Positions 47,421 to 57,173 of a stretch of DNA of 62,419 nt are shown piece by piece. Source of the DNA: Amycolatopsis vastitatis. Its GTDB lineage: Bacteria; Actinomycetota; Actinomycetes; Mycobacteriales; Pseudonocardiaceae. How positions within the stretch are numbered: the first letter of the stretch is position 1; every line of letters starts with the position of its first letter. The stretch lies in NCBI RefSeq assembly GCF_002234595.1, contig NZ_NMUL01000078.1, positions 1 through 62,419 of the forward strand. Reading direction: 5' to 3'. The translations under genes and the position numbers were made by a program. The notes beneath the pieces were generated by a model. The model ran no database searches. It saw only the letters and a list, made by a program, of their open reading frames with translations, and was not told the origin of the DNA.

Positions 47421-48656
47421 ATGGCGGGCACCGATCTGTCGAGTCCGGAGTTCAAGGCGAATCCGTACCCGTCGTACGCCGAGCTGCGGAAGGAAGCGCC
47501 GGCCCACCGGGTCCCGGGGCCGATGGGCTCCGAAATCTGGCTGATCACGCGGTACACCGACGCGCGGCAGGCCCTCGGTGACCCCCGGTTCGCGAAGGAC
47601 CCCCAGCACGCTCCCGAATGGGCCAGGCTGCTCGCCGGCGGGGCGTCGGACGAGGGGCCGTTCGGCCGCAACATGCTCAACAGCGACCCGCCCGACCACA
47701 CGCGGCAGCGGCGCCTGGTCAGCATGGCGTTCACGAACAAGCGGGTCGAGCGGCTCAAGCCCCGGATCGCGGAGATCACCGCGGAGCTGGCGGACGCGAT
47801 GGCGGGCAAGCCCACGGCCGACCTGATGGCCGAGTTCGCGCACCCGCTGCCGATCACGGTGATCTGCGAGCTGCTGGGAATCCCGGTGGCCGACCGCCAC
47901 GAGTTCGCCACCTGGACGCGGATGCTGCTCGCCTCACCGTCCACTCCGGAGGGGGTGGAGAGCAGGCGCCGCGGCAATCAGCTCATGAACGGCTACCTCA
48001 CCGCCCTGATCGAGCGGATCCGTCCCGGCGTCGATCCGGCGCTGGACTACGACGCCCAGCCCGACCTGCTGAGTGCGCTCATGGTGCCCTGGCAGGAGGA
48101 CCGGCTGTCCGAGCGCGAGCTGCTCGGCATGATCAAGCTGCTGCTGGTGGCCGGGCACGAGACCACGGTCAACCACATCGGCAACGGCGTGCTGGCGCTG
48201 CTGCTGCGCCCGGACCAGCTGGAGCTGCTCCGCGCCCGCCGTGAGCTGCTGCCGAAGGCGGTCGAGGAGCTGCTGCGCTTCGACGGGCCGATCGAGCGGG
48301 TGCCCTGGCGGTTCACCACCGAGGACGTCGATCTCGGCACCGTGACGATCCCCCGGGGCAGCGCGGTGAACGTGGTCCTCGGGTCCGCCGACCGCGACCT
48401 GACGCAGTTCGCGGACGCCGACGAGCTCGACATCACCCGCGCGGAGAACCAGCACCTGGCGTTCGGCTTCGGCGTGCACTACTGCCTCGGCGCCCCGCTG
48501 GCCAGGGCGGAGAGCCGCATCGCGTTCGACACGCTGCTGACCCGCTTCCCCCGCCTGGCCCTGGCGATCCCGCCGCGCGAGCTCCGCTGGGAGATCGGCG
48601 GGCCGAACATCATGCGAGGCCTCGGCGCGCTCCCCGTGACCTTCGACGGCGAGTAA
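47421..48656 (+). CDS. cytochrome P450
   Basis: A 411-aa P450 with the full motif set: LLLVAGHETTVNHI, ExxR in AVEELLRF and FGFGVHYCLGAPLARAE with the Cys ligand near residue 357. ATG 47421 has GAGGAG 6 nt upstream. It lies next to the PKS and may hydroxylate its aromatic acid, as NcsB3 does in the neocarzinostatin naphthoate pathway; that assignment rests on position only. It has an intact I-helix, unlike the P450 at 20931. Confidence 0.92.
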   Translation: MAGTDLSSPEFKANPYPSYAELRKEAPAHRVPGPMGSEIWLITRYTDARQALGDPRFAKDPQHAPEWARLLAGGASDEGPFGRNMLNSDPPDHTRQRRLVSMAFTNKRVERLKPRIAEITAELADAMAGKPTADLMAEFAHPLPITVICELLGIPVADRHEFATWTRMLLASPSTPEGVESRRRGNQLMNGYLTALIERIRPGVDPALDYDAQPDLLSALMVPWQEDRLSERELLGMIKLLLVAGHETTVNHIGNGVLALLLRPDQLELLRARRELLPKAVEELLRFDGPIERVPWRFTTEDVDLGTVTIPRGSAVNVVLGSADRDLTQFADADELDITRAENQHLAFGFGVHYCLGAPLARAESRIAFDTLLTRFPRLALAIPPRELRWEIGGPNIMRGLGALPVTFDGE

Positions 48657-48669
48657 CGTCCCGCGGACC

Positions 48670-48710
48670 GGACCCTCCGTACCCGACGACCCCCCGGGTG
48701 CGGAGGGTCC
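48670..48710 (+). terminator. terminator after P450 gene
   Basis: Arms GGACCCTCCG (48670-48679) and its complement (48701-48710) with an inner ACCCG/CGGGT pairing, shortly after the P450 stop. Confidence 0.6.
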
Positions 48711-48790
48711 TGTCATGTCCGGGGTCACGCCGCACTCTCGTGACGCGGCAGGGAAACCCGGCCACGGCTTCGCCGCGGGCGGTGCCGCGA

Positions 48791-48843
48791 AAGGCCGATG
48801 GCCCTGATCCGTCCCTTGTGGACGGAGCAGGGCCATCGGCCTT
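48791..48843 (-). terminator. terminator after PKS gene
   Basis: Twenty-four-nt arms (48791-48814, 48820-48843) pair with a single mismatch around a 5-nt loop, 8 nt past the PKS stop codon. Confidence 0.85.
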
Positions 48844-48850
48844 CGTTCGA

Positions 48851-51800
48851 TCAGGCGGCTTCCGCTTGCTCTTCCCCTGCCTCCGCCTCGCCGCGGAGGA
48901 TGCCGGTGATGTGGCCGGCCAGCGCCGCGACCGTCGGCTTCGCCCAGAGGATAGTCGGCGGGAAGTCGAGGCCGAAGCGGCGGCTCAGGCGGACCCGCAG
49001 GCCCACCGTCATCACCGAGTCCACGCCCAGCTCGACCAGCGGGCGCCGCAGGTCGACGTCGGCCGGGGCCAGGTTCAGCTCCGCGCCGACCTGCTCGCGG
49101 ACGCCGTCGGTGACCAGCTCGCGCGCCTCCGGCTCGGACAGCGCCGTCCAGTCCACTTCGGCCGCCGCGTCCCCTTCGCCCGCCGCGCCGTCGATCGCCG
49201 CCAGGTCGCGGAACATCGGGACCCTCGCCGTGTGCGAAGGCAGCGGCAGCACGCGCAGGATCGCCTGGTACGGGGCGTCGTACCGCTCCGCGAACGCCCA
49301 GGCGCGGAACGCCTCCGACGCCGTGATCGCCTCCAGGCCGCGCGCGTTGGCCTCGAACATCGTGCTCGCGATGTCCCCGGACATGCCGACCCCGCGCCAC
49401 GACGTCCACCCGATGCTCGTGGTTTCCGTGTGGCCACCGGCGTTCCGGTGTGCGGCCAGCGTGTCGAGGAACGAGTTCGCCGCCGCGTAGCTCGTCTGCC
49501 CGGTGAGCCGGGCGAACTGGCCGCACGAGGAGAACAGGACGAAGAAGTCCAGCGTCCCCGGCGGGAACTGCCGGTGCAGCACCAGCCCGCCGCGGGCCTT
49601 CGGGGCCAGCACCTCGCGCAGCCCGTCCTGGTCGACCTTGTCCACGAGGGCGTCGTTGACCACGCCGGCGGCGTGGATGACGCCGCGGATCGGCGGCAGG
49701 CCGTGCGTCGCCGGGTCGAGTTCGCGGGCGACGTCGGCCGCGTCGGTGATGTCCACCGCGACCGCGCGCACCGTCACCCCCGCGGCCTCCAGCGCCAGCA
49801 CGCCGTCGATCTGCGCCCGCGTCTGCGAATCGGTGACCGCGTCCCACTCCGCGCGCGGCGGGAGGCCGCGCCGTCCGGCGAGCAGGAGCCGCCGGGCGCC
49901 GCGGTCGGCGAGCCAGTGCGCGACCTCCAGGCCGAGCCCGCCGAGCCCGCCGGTGACGAGGTACGTCCCGGTGGCGCGGCACTGGAGCCCGGGCCCGTCG
50001 GCAGGCCGCTCGATCGTGGTCAGCCGGGCGACCTCGGTGGCGTCCCCGCTGAGCGAGATGACGTCCTCGGCGCCCGCGGCGTGGCGCAGGAGCTCCAGGA
50101 TCCGCTCGCCGGTGCGGCCGTCCACCTCGTCGACGTCGATCGCACCGCCCCACAGCTCGGGGTGCTCGCCCGCGGTGATCCGCGAGATGCCCCACAACGG
50201 GCCGTGCACCAGCGACTGCTCGCCGCCGGCCTTCCGCACTCCCCGCGAGAGCGACCAGATCCGCTGCGGCGCCACGCGGTCGCCGCCGATCGAGACGATC
50301 TCCCCGACGCGCTGGATGGTCCGGATGAGCGTCCAGCTCGCGCGCTCGGTCGCCGTCTCCAGCACCTCGCCCTCGCGGATGACCGACGGCGCGACCACGA
50401 TCGCGCTCGGCTTGGCGAGCAGCTGCTCGCCGAGGTCCACGGTGCAGCCGCACTCGTGCGGGACGTGGGTGTGCGTGTTGGGGGTGCAGATCCGCACCAC
50501 CGGCACGCCCAATGCCTCGATCTGCTCGGCCAGGTCCGGCGTCAGGGTGGGGTCGCCGACCAGGACGACCTGCTCGAACTCCGCCGATTCCGGGTCGGCC
50601 TCGAGCGGTTTCCACGTGATCTCGTGGACGAGGTCCCGCGGGCCCGCCGCGGTGGCGCCGAGGTGCTCGACCGCGGCGAACCGCAGGCCGGTGACCTCGC
50701 AGACGATCCGGCCGGTCTCGTCGGCCACCTGGACGTCGGTGGTGTCGATCGGCGAGCGCGGCGACCGGCGGCTGTGCACCTGGATCCGCGCCGGCGGCGG
50801 GCCGTCGAAGACGACCTTCTCGATGCCCCGCGACATCCACAGCACCGGCGCGTCCTCCGGCGTGACCACGACCGCGCTGATGGTCAGCGCGCCGTCGATG
50901 ACGTGCGCCCAGCTGGTCGCGTGGTCGGCGTCCGGCTCGATGGTCATCACCGCGAGCTGGTCGGTGTCGCCGCGGCGCAGCTCTTCGAGGTCCCACGGGA
51001 ACGCGTAGCCGCCGACACCCATCCGGCGGAACATCGTGTCGACCTGCTCCCACGATGCTTCCGGCAGTCGCTCGCGGAGCCCGGCGACGTCGACGTGGCC
51101 GTCGGTGAGCCGCACGCCCGGGTCGACGACCGCGGTGGTGTGGGTGATCCACTCGTGCTCGTCGCCGCCGTCGTCGTCCTCGGCCAGCCGGGTGGACAGC
51201 CGCAGCGTGTTCTCCGACTCCACGATCTGCACGATCCGCGGCGGCACCACCGAAAGCGGCGTCCGCAGGACGATGTCGGTGATCGCCGCGGACTGCCCGT
51301 CGCGCGAGGCCGCCTCCGCGAAGGTGTTGATGATCGACGCGGCCGGGGTGATCTCGACCCCGACGACCTCGTGGCTGAGCGGGTACGGCCGCACGTCCAT
51401 GTCCAGGTGCGTCTGCCACACCACCCGGGTGGGCGAACCGCTGACGGTGGTCTTGCCGCCCAGCAGGCTGTGCCGCTGGGGGTCGTGGCCGGCACCGAGG
51501 CCGCCCGCGCCCACCGCGCCGTCGCCGAAGATCCAATAAGGACGGTGCTGCCACGCGGCGGGCGGCAGCGGGAGCTGCGGCGCGTCGGGGTGCTCGGCGG
51601 ACCAGTCGAACTCGGCGCCGTGGCAGTGCAGCTCGGCGAAGTTCGCCAGCAGCGTCGCGACCTCGTCCTGGTCGCGGCGCAGGGTGCACGCGACGGTGGC
51701 CTCTTCGACGCCGTGGTGCTCCAGCGTCTCCTTGATGGAGTGGGCCACCACCGGGTGCGAAGAAACCTCCAGGAACAGCCGGTGACCGTCCTCGATCGCC

Positions 51801-54169
51801 GCGCCGACCGCCTGCGCGCAGCGGACCGGCTGGCGCAGGTTCGCCACCCAGTAGCCGCTCCCGCGTTCGTCGGCCGCCCGCGGGTCGGCCAGCGCGGTGC
51901 TGTACAGCGGTACCGCGGGGGAGCGCGGGTGCAGCTCGGCGGCCGCCGCGGCCACCCGGGCGGTGACGTCGTCGACGTGCCTGCTGTGGAACGCGATGTC
52001 GGTGTCGACGGTCCAGACGCCGACGCCGTCGGCCTTCCACTGCTCGGCGAGCCGCTCGACCGCCGCGCGGTCGCCCGAGATCACGGTGGAGCCCGGGCTC
52101 GCCGAGATGGCGGCCTCGATGTCGGCGCGCCCGGTCAGCCGCGCCGAGGCTTCGTCGAAGCCGAGGCTCACCAGCGCCATGCCGCCCCGGCCGGCCAGCG
52201 GCTGGAGGGCCGCGGCGCGGCGGCAGGCGAACCGGGCGGCTTCCCGGACGTCGAGGGCGCCTGCCACGACGGCGGCCGCGATCTCGCCGACCGAGTGGCC
52301 GATCACCGCGCCCGGCGTGGCACCGTGGCGGCGCCACACCGCGGCGAGCGCGATCTGGATGGCGAAGGTCATCGCCTGGACGTGCGAGGCACTCCAGGGC
52401 CCACCGTCCACAATGGCCTCACGCGGGGTCCAGCCCAGCTCGGTGCGGAAGACGTCGGCGAGCGAGTCGACGGCGTCGGCGAACACGGGCTCCTCGGCGA
52501 GGAGCTTGCGGCCCATGCCGGACCACTGCGCACCGTGACCGGAGAACACCCAAACGGCCTTGCCGCCGGCGTCGGACGGGACGCGGGCGCTGACGACGCC
52601 CGGGCCGGGTGTGCCTTCGGCCAGGTTCCGGAGCCGCTCGGTGAGCTCGGTGACCGAGCCGGCGACGACCGCGCCGCGCTGCGCGAGGTGGGAACGGCGC
52701 CGCGAGAGCGTGGTGCCGACCGAAGCGAGGGAAACGTCGGGGTTGGCGGCGAGCCAGTCCGCGGTCTTGCCGGCGAGGGCCCGGACGCCCGCCTCCGACG
52801 CCGCCGACAGCGGGAAGACCGAAGCCACCGGCTCGGGCACCGCCGCCCGCAGCGCCGCCGGCACCGCGGCCGGGGCCTCGCGCAGGATCACGTGGGCGAT
52901 CGAGCCGCCGACGCCGTAGCTGGAGACGCCCGCGACGCGCGGCTGCCCGCCACGCGGCCACGCCCGGCGGCCGTCGACCAGCCGCAGGCCGGAGTTCGCC
53001 CAGTCGAAGTCGGGGTTCGGCGCGGTGTGCAGGCTCGGCGGCAGCTCTTCGTTGCGCAGCGCGAGAATCGTCTTGATCACGCCCGCGATCCCGGAGCCCG
53101 CCTCGACGTGCCCGATGTTCGGCTTCACCGAGCCGATCAGGCACGGCTCGTCCGCCCGGCCCGCCCCGAAGACGGCGGCCAAGGCGCGGGCCTCTTCCCG
53201 GTCGCCGACCGGGGTGCCGGTGCCGTGCGCCTCGACGTAGCCGACCGACCGCGGCGAAATCCCGGCGCGCAGGTAGGCCTGGCGCAGCATGTGCTCCTGC
53301 GCGTCGCTGTTCGGCGCCATCATGCCGTCGGACCTGCCGTCTTGGAACACGCCACCACCGGCGACGATCGCGAGCACGTCGTCGCCGTCGCGCCGCGCGT
53401 CGGACAGCAGCTTCAGCACGACCACGCCGGCGCCTTCACCGCGGCCGTAGCCGTCGGCGTCGGCGGCGAACGCCTTGGACTTGCCGTCCGGGGCGAGCGC
53501 ACCGGCGCCCTCGAGCGCGATGTTCAGCGTCGGGCTGGCCATGATGTTGACGCCACCGACGATCGCGACCGGCGTCTCCCCGACGCGCAGGCTCTGGCAC
53601 GCCAGGTGCAGCGCGGTCAGCGAGCCCGCGCACGCGGTGTCGACGGCGAGGCTCGGCCCGCGCAGGTCGAGGAAGTACGAGATGCGGTTGGCGATGCCGT
53701 AGTAGGTCGTGCCGTTGACCGCGTACGCGCCGGTGCGGCCCACGTCCTCCAGCAGCCGCCGTCCGTAGTCGTTCGAGTTGGCGGCGACGAACACACCGGC
53801 CTCGGTGCCCCGCAGCAGGTGCGGCGGCAGGCCGGCGTTGACCAGCGCCTCCCAGGCCAGCTCCAGCACGATGCGCTGCTGCGGGTCCAGGAAATCGGCC
53901 TCCTTGGGGGAAATCCCGAAGAAATCGGCGTCGAAGCCCTCGATGTCGTCGAGGAACGCGCCCTTGCGGGTGGTGTTCCGGAGGATGTTCGTGGCCTGCG
54001 GGCTCACGGCGGCATACGGCTGCCAGCGCTTGTCCGGCATTTCGCGCACCGAATCACGCCCGTCGACCAGGAACTCCCAGAACTTGTCCAACGAGTCGAG
54101 ATCCGGGGCGAAGCGGCAGCTCATGCCGACGACGGCCACTGATTCTGTGAATTCCACGTCCTGGCTCAA
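48851..54169 (-). CDS. iterative type I PKS, aromatic-acid synthase (KS-AT-DH-KR-ACP)
   Basis: A 1772-aa single-module iterative PKS. KS about 5-430: Cys180 in DTACAGSL, His315 in EAHGTGT, His354 in NIGHVE. AT about 535-800: Ser626 in GHSVGEIAA, with IAFHSRHVD near 725, malonyl-type. DH-like about 890-1170: His933 in SHEVVGVEITP, Asp1092 in HVIDGAL. KR about 1390-1580: GGLGGLGL, Tyr1561 in SYAAANS. ACP: Ser1718 in GVDSVMT. There is no thioesterase. This order and length fit 6-methylsalicylate or naphthoate synthases (MdpB, NcsB, AziB types); in MSAS enzymes the DH-like domain can act in release. TTG 54169 is chosen because AGAGGAG lies 7 nt upstream; the frame continues to 54271 without a better signal. 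Confidence 0.93.
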   Translation of the reverse strand: MSQDVEFTESVAVVGMSCRFAPDLDSLDKFWEFLVDGRDSVREMPDKRWQPYAAVSPQATNILRNTTRKGAFLDDIEGFDADFFGISPKEADFLDPQQRIVLELAWEALVNAGLPPHLLRGTEAGVFVAANSNDYGRRLLEDVGRTGAYAVNGTTYYGIANRISYFLDLRGPSLAVDTACAGSLTALHLACQSLRVGETPVAIVGGVNIMASPTLNIALEGAGALAPDGKSKAFAADADGYGRGEGAGVVVLKLLSDARRDGDDVLAIVAGGGVFQDGRSDGMMAPNSDAQEHMLRQAYLRAGISPRSVGYVEAHGTGTPVGDREEARALAAVFGAGRADEPCLIGSVKPNIGHVEAGSGIAGVIKTILALRNEELPPSLHTAPNPDFDWANSGLRLVDGRRAWPRGGQPRVAGVSSYGVGGSIAHVILREAPAAVPAALRAAVPEPVASVFPLSAASEAGVRALAGKTADWLAANPDVSLASVGTTLSRRRSHLAQRGAVVAGSVTELTERLRNLAEGTPGPGVVSARVPSDAGGKAVWVFSGHGAQWSGMGRKLLAEEPVFADAVDSLADVFRTELGWTPREAIVDGGPWSASHVQAMTFAIQIALAAVWRRHGATPGAVIGHSVGEIAAAVVAGALDVREAARFACRRAAALQPLAGRGGMALVSLGFDEASARLTGRADIEAAISASPGSTVISGDRAAVERLAEQWKADGVGVWTVDTDIAFHSRHVDDVTARVAAAAAELHPRSPAVPLYSTALADPRAADERGSGYWVANLRQPVRCAQAVGAAIEDGHRLFLEVSSHPVVAHSIKETLEHHGVEEATVACTLRRDQDEVATLLANFAELHCHGAEFDWSAEHPDAPQLPLPPAAWQHRPYWIFGDGAVGAGGLGAGHDPQRHSLLGGKTTVSGSPTRVVWQTHLDMDVRPYPLSHEVVGVEITPAASIINTFAEAASRDGQSAAITDIVLRTPLSVVPPRIVQIVESENTLRLSTRLAEDDDGGDEHEWITHTTAVVDPGVRLTDGHVDVAGLRERLPEASWEQVDTMFRRMGVGGYAFPWDLEELRRGDTDQLAVMTIEPDADHATSWAHVIDGALTISAVVVTPEDAPVLWMSRGIEKVVFDGPPPARIQVHSRRSPRSPIDTTDVQVADETGRIVCEVTGLRFAAVEHLGATAAGPRDLVHEITWKPLEADPESAEFEQVVLVGDPTLTPDLAEQIEALGVPVVRICTPNTHTHVPHECGCTVDLGEQLLAKPSAIVVAPSVIREGEVLETATERASWTLIRTIQRVGEIVSIGGDRVAPQRIWSLSRGVRKAGGEQSLVHGPLWGISRITAGEHPELWGGAIDVDEVDGRTGERILELLRHAAGAEDVISLSGDATEVARLTTIERPADGPGLQCRATGTYLVTGGLGGLGLEVAHWLADRGARRLLLAGRRGLPPRAEWDAVTDSQTRAQIDGVLALEAAGVTVRAVAVDITDAADVARELDPATHGLPPIRGVIHAAGVVNDALVDKVDQDGLREVLAPKARGGLVLHRQFPPGTLDFFVLFSSCGQFARLTGQTSYAAANSFLDTLAAHRNAGGHTETTSIGWTSWRGVGMSGDIASTMFEANARGLEAITASEAFRAWAFAERYDAPYQAILRVLPLPSHTARVPMFRDLAAIDGAAGEGDAAAEVDWTALSEPEARELVTDGVREQVGAELNLAPADVDLRRPLVELGVDSVMTVGLRVRLSRRFGLDFPPTILWAKPTVAALAGHITGILRGEAEAGEEQAEAA

Positions 54170-54279
54170 GTCCCGGCTCCTCTGCAAATCACGACTCGGC
54201 AGCGGCACCGGCGTCCGGTCGTCCGCTGGTCTTCTCGATTCCGCGCATGACCCGTGGGCGGGCGGCGCCAACGGATGCC

Positions 54280-54320
54280 ATTCTTCGGAACCGGTGCGGC
54301 CGCGGGCATCTCTTCGGTTG
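54280..54320 (-). promoter_or_regulatory. cluster promoter element, PKS gene
   Basis: Minus strand: CAACCGAAGAGATG at 54320-54307 and -10-like AAGAAT at 54285-54280, spacing 35 nt. A partial repeat of the core (CCGAAGA) recurs over the -10. Confidence 0.65.
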
Positions 54321-54408
54321 CCCGTCGTCGGTGCGAAGTGGAAGGATCGTGCATTTCACACCCGGCGGGATGGAAATCGCATACCCCGTGCGGGATTCCG
54401 CGGCGGCG

Positions 54409-54448
54409 CATCCGAAGAGACGCGGCGGCGGGGCCCGCTGCCTACCCT
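54409..54448 (+). promoter_or_regulatory. cluster promoter element, aryl ligase gene
   Basis: CATCCGAAGAGACG at 54409-54422 and -10-like TACCCT at 54443-54448, spacing 34 nt, ATG 36 nt downstream. Confidence 0.78.
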
Positions 54449-54483
54449 CCGAACCGGAACACCACCACCAGAGGAGGTCCGGG

Positions 54484-56118
54484 ATGCCGGAGAGGACGAG
54501 CGCGGGCACCACGCCGTGGCCGCCGGAGTTCGCCACCCGGTACACCGCCGAGGGCTACTGGGCGGGCCGGTCCCTCGGCGCGCTGCTGGGCGAGGTGGCC
54601 GGCTCGGACGCGCCCTGCCTCGTCGACCGCGGCCTGCGGCTCAGCCACCGCGAGCTGCTGTGCCGCGCGGACGGCGCCGCCGCCCGGCTGCACGCGCTCG
54701 GCCTGCGCCCCGACGACCGCGTCGTGCTCCAGCTGCCGAACCGGTGGGAGTTCCTGGTCGTGACGATGGCCTGCCTGCGCCTCGGGATCGTTCCCGTCCT
54801 GGCCCTGCAGGGACACCGGAAGCAGGAGCTCGCGGCCGTCGCCGGGCACGCCGAAGCGCGGGCGATCGTCACCGCGGGCACGGTCCGCGGCTTCGACCAC
54901 GAGGCGCTGGCGCACGAAGTCGCCGCCGGGTCGGCGACCGTCGAACACGTGCTCGTCACCGCCGACGAGCTCGCCGCGGGCAGCCTGGACCTGCGGGCGC
55001 TCTGCCGGCCGGCCACCGGGCCGCTGCCGCCGGTGCCCGAACCGGACGGCACGGCGGTCGCGCTGTTCCTGCTGTCCGGCGGAACCACCGGCGCCCCGAA
55101 GCTGATCGCCCGCACCCACAACGACTTCGCGTACATGGTGCGGCGGGCGGCCGAGATCTGCGGCCTCGGCCCGGACAGCACCTACCTCGCGGTGCTGCCG
55201 CTGGGCCACGGCTTCCCGATGACCGCGGCGCTCGGCACGGTGCTGGCCGGTGGCCGGGTGGTGCTGGCCGGCTCGCCCGCGCCGGAGGGCGCGTTCGCCC
55301 TCATCGACGCCGAGCGCGTGACCATGACCTCGCTCGTCCCGGCGGTCGTCCAGCGCTGGCTCGACCACCGTGCGGCCGACCGCCGCCACGACCTCGGCTC
55401 GCTGCGCCTGATCCAGGTCGCGGGCTCGAAGCTGCCCGAAGACGTCGCCGCGCGGGTCACGCCCGTGCTCGGCGGCGTCCTGCAGAACGGGTACGGCATG
55501 GGCGAAGGCCTGTTCTGCCTCACCCGCCCGGACGACCCCGCCGAAGTCGTCTGCCGCACGCAGGGCAGGCCCATCTCCCCCGCCGACGAGCTGCGGCTGG
55601 TCGACGACCGGGGCCGGCCGGTCCCGGACGGCGAACCGGGAATCCTGCTGACGCGCGGTCCTTACACGCCGCGCGGCTACTACCGCGCACCGGAGAAGAA
55701 CGCGCAGGCCTTCGTCGACGGCTGGTACAACACCGGGGACGTCGTCCGGCTGCGCCCGGACGGCAACCTCGTGGTCGAGGGCCGCGAAAAGGACGTGATC
55801 AACCGCGGCGGGGAAAAGATCTCCGCCGAGGAGATCGAAACCTTCGGCCGCGCGGCCGGTGCCCGGGAGGCGGCCGCGGTGGCGATGCCGGACGCGGAGC
55901 TCGGTGAACGGATCTGCCTGTACGTCACGGGAACGCGGCTCGAGCTGCCGCGGCTGCGCGCGGCCATGCGCGAGGCGGGAGCCGCGACGTTCAAGCTGCC
56001 GGAGCGGCTCGTCCACGTCGACGCGCTGCCGTTCACCGCGGTCGGCAAGGTCGACAAGAAGGCACTGCGCGCCGACATCGCCGCCCGCCTGGCGGCCGAG
56101 CAGCGACGGGCGGGCTGA
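54484..56118 (+). CDS. aryl-acid AMP/CoA ligase (EntE/NcsB2 type)
   Basis: A 544-aa stand-alone adenylating enzyme of the 2,3-dihydroxybenzoate-AMP ligase group. The N-terminal WPPEFATRYTAEGYWAGRSLG is typical of EntE/DhbE/MdpB2-like enzymes. Core motifs are LFLLSGGTTGAPKLIARTHNDF, NGYGMGEGLFCLTRPDD, GWYNTGDVVRLRPDG and INRGGEKISAEEIE, and the catalytic Lys is in AVGKVDKKALR. It should activate the aromatic acid made by the divergently encoded PKS for transfer to an alcohol or amine. ATG 54484 has AGGAGG upstream. It shares the intergenic control region with the PKS. Confidence 0.92.
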   Translation: MPERTSAGTTPWPPEFATRYTAEGYWAGRSLGALLGEVAGSDAPCLVDRGLRLSHRELLCRADGAAARLHALGLRPDDRVVLQLPNRWEFLVVTMACLRLGIVPVLALQGHRKQELAAVAGHAEARAIVTAGTVRGFDHEALAHEVAAGSATVEHVLVTADELAAGSLDLRALCRPATGPLPPVPEPDGTAVALFLLSGGTTGAPKLIARTHNDFAYMVRRAAEICGLGPDSTYLAVLPLGHGFPMTAALGTVLAGGRVVLAGSPAPEGAFALIDAERVTMTSLVPAVVQRWLDHRAADRRHDLGSLRLIQVAGSKLPEDVAARVTPVLGGVLQNGYGMGEGLFCLTRPDDPAEVVCRTQGRPISPADELRLVDDRGRPVPDGEPGILLTRGPYTPRGYYRAPEKNAQAFVDGWYNTGDVVRLRPDGNLVVEGREKDVINRGGEKISAEEIETFGRAAGAREAAAVAMPDAELGERICLYVTGTRLELPRLRAAMREAGAATFKLPERLVHVDALPFTAVGKVDKKALRADIAARLAAEQRRAG

Positions 56119-56156
56119 TGGGGAACGGGATTTCGCGCTCACCGGGCGAGTGCGCG

Positions 56157-56414
56157 TCAGGCCGCGTTCTTCCGCATGCCCGCATCGGACGGGCGCGGCG
56201 GGAACGTGCTGTGCCCCGCGTGCACGGCGACGTAACGGACGACACCGTCCAGCAGGGCCTCGATGTCCGTCCGCTCACCGGCGCCGAACTCTCCGCCGCA
56301 GGCGGCGCACGTCCGCTGGCGCTCGGCCGCGCTCAGGGGCCTGCTCGCGCGAGCACGCCGGGGCGGCCACCGGCGTCCGGAGCGGATCCGCCGGGAGTCA
56401 AGGTGTTCGCTCAT
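56157..56414 (-). CDS. small protein with CxxC (85 aa)
   Basis: Unrecognised. ATG 56414 follows GAGGTG at a short distance. The protein is Arg-rich at the N-terminus and carries TCAACGGEF, a CxxC pair that could bind zinc or iron or act in redox. The remainder is helical. It converges on the ligase gene. A possible weak copy of the cluster element, CAGCGCACGAGACG, lies upstream on the minus strand at 56499-56486, but without a clear -10. Confidence 0.5.
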   Translation of the reverse strand: MSEHLDSRRIRSGRRWPPRRARASRPLSAAERQRTCAACGGEFGAGERTDIEALLDGVVRYVAVHAGHSTFPPRPSDAGMRKNAA

Positions 56415-56521
56415 CGGGCACCTCGGTGGGGTCGTCCGTGGGTTCGTCACACCTCTCCAGCTCACCGCACCGCCCGGCGGCTCCGCGTCTCGTGCGCTGC
56501 GGACTCCCGCGGCGGCGATGG

Positions 56522-56562
56522 CAGTTTCGAAGATGACCGCGGGTCGCGCCCGCCCCCAGACT
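56522..56562 (+). promoter_or_regulatory. cluster promoter element, 108-aa protein and redox operon
   Basis: CAGTTTCGAAGATG at 56522-56535 and -10-like CAGACT at 56557-56562, spacing 35 nt. The start codon at 56678 is 115 nt further, giving a long leader. Confidence 0.6.
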
Positions 56563-56677
56563 TGAAGTGATACCGCTCCGGGAGGACGAGGAGCCTCCGG
56601 CCGTCCATCGGCGGGCCGTCACGCGCACGCCCGGGCCCGCTCCAGACATCGGCGTGCGCTCGTTGGGAGGCCAGCGG

Positions 56678-57004
56678 ATGGCTATGCGCCTCCAGCTCAG
56701 CGCGGGACTCGAGGTGCTCGAAGAATGGTCGGCCGCCGCGAGCCAGGCCGAACGGAACATCGTCTACGAAGCGCTTTTCGCGATCGGCGACGGTTCGGCT
56801 TTCCTCATTTACGACGTGTTCGGCGACCCCCAGCAGATCCACAACTTCGCCATTCTGGTGAAGGCCGACCTGATGATCAAGGTGTGCATCCACCGCGGCG
56901 AGTCCTTCGAGATCTGCGACATCGGCGTGCTCGACGACGAGACGCCGCTTCCGGACGCTCCGGCGAGGCCGGCCGAAGTCGACGTCGACTCCGAAGATCT
57001 TTGA
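56678..57004 (+). CDS. small hypothetical protein (108 aa)
   Basis: ATG 56678 has GGGAGG 7 nt upstream, preferred to a longer form. The protein begins MAMRLQLSAGLEVLEEWSAA, has a beta-rich core (FLIYDVFGDPQQIHNFAILV; LMIKVCIHRGESFEICDIGV) and an acidic, proline-containing tail. It resembles small actinomycete-specific proteins of unknown function that I cannot name with confidence. The compact, soluble pattern suggests a binding or partner protein. It lies upstream of the four-gene redox operon with a 169-nt gap. Confidence 0.65.
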   Translation: MAMRLQLSAGLEVLEEWSAAASQAERNIVYEALFAIGDGSAFLIYDVFGDPQQIHNFAILVKADLMIKVCIHRGESFEICDIGVLDDETPLPDAPARPAEVDVDSEDL

Positions 57005-57173
57005 GCGGGGGTCCGCACCGCCCGGATGCCGCACCGGCGGCCCGGCCGCACGGACCGGACACCCGTCGTGATCATGTATTCGTCATCTTGCGGTGCCCCG
57101 GCCGCTCTGGAATCCTCGGGCCGTACTGGGTGGGCAAATGGGGGTTCTCGGGGGAACTAGGAGGCCACGCACC

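Larger units (their letters stand above)
54170..54483. other. divergent PKS / aryl ligase promoter region
   Basis: A 314-nt region holding two oppositely oriented copies of the cluster element (54280-54320 and 54409-54448). The middle, about 54345-54390, contains ATTTC and GAAAT segments in near-palindromic arrangement. No gene is visible. Confidence 0.6.

Noticed and set aside
48698..54142. Long plus-strand ORF opposite the PKS (over 1800 codons)
   Set aside because: It is the antisense shadow of the PKS with biased composition. All PKS motifs are on the minus strand.
48851..54169. Naming the PKS product as 6-methylsalicylate or a naphthoate
   Set aside because: Domain order cannot distinguish the two. 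It needs KS phylogeny or expression, so only "aromatic acid" is claimed.
54170..54271. PKS start at the first in-frame codon near 54271
   Set aside because: No ribosome-binding site there, and the extension is Pro/Arg-rich with no family match. The TTG at 54169 has AGAGGAG at 7 nt, and the KS begins at the usual distance.
56486..56499. Nineteenth element upstream of the 85-aa protein
   Set aside because: CAGCGCACGAGACG fits the core, but no acceptable -10 lies 33-35 nt away. Not counted.
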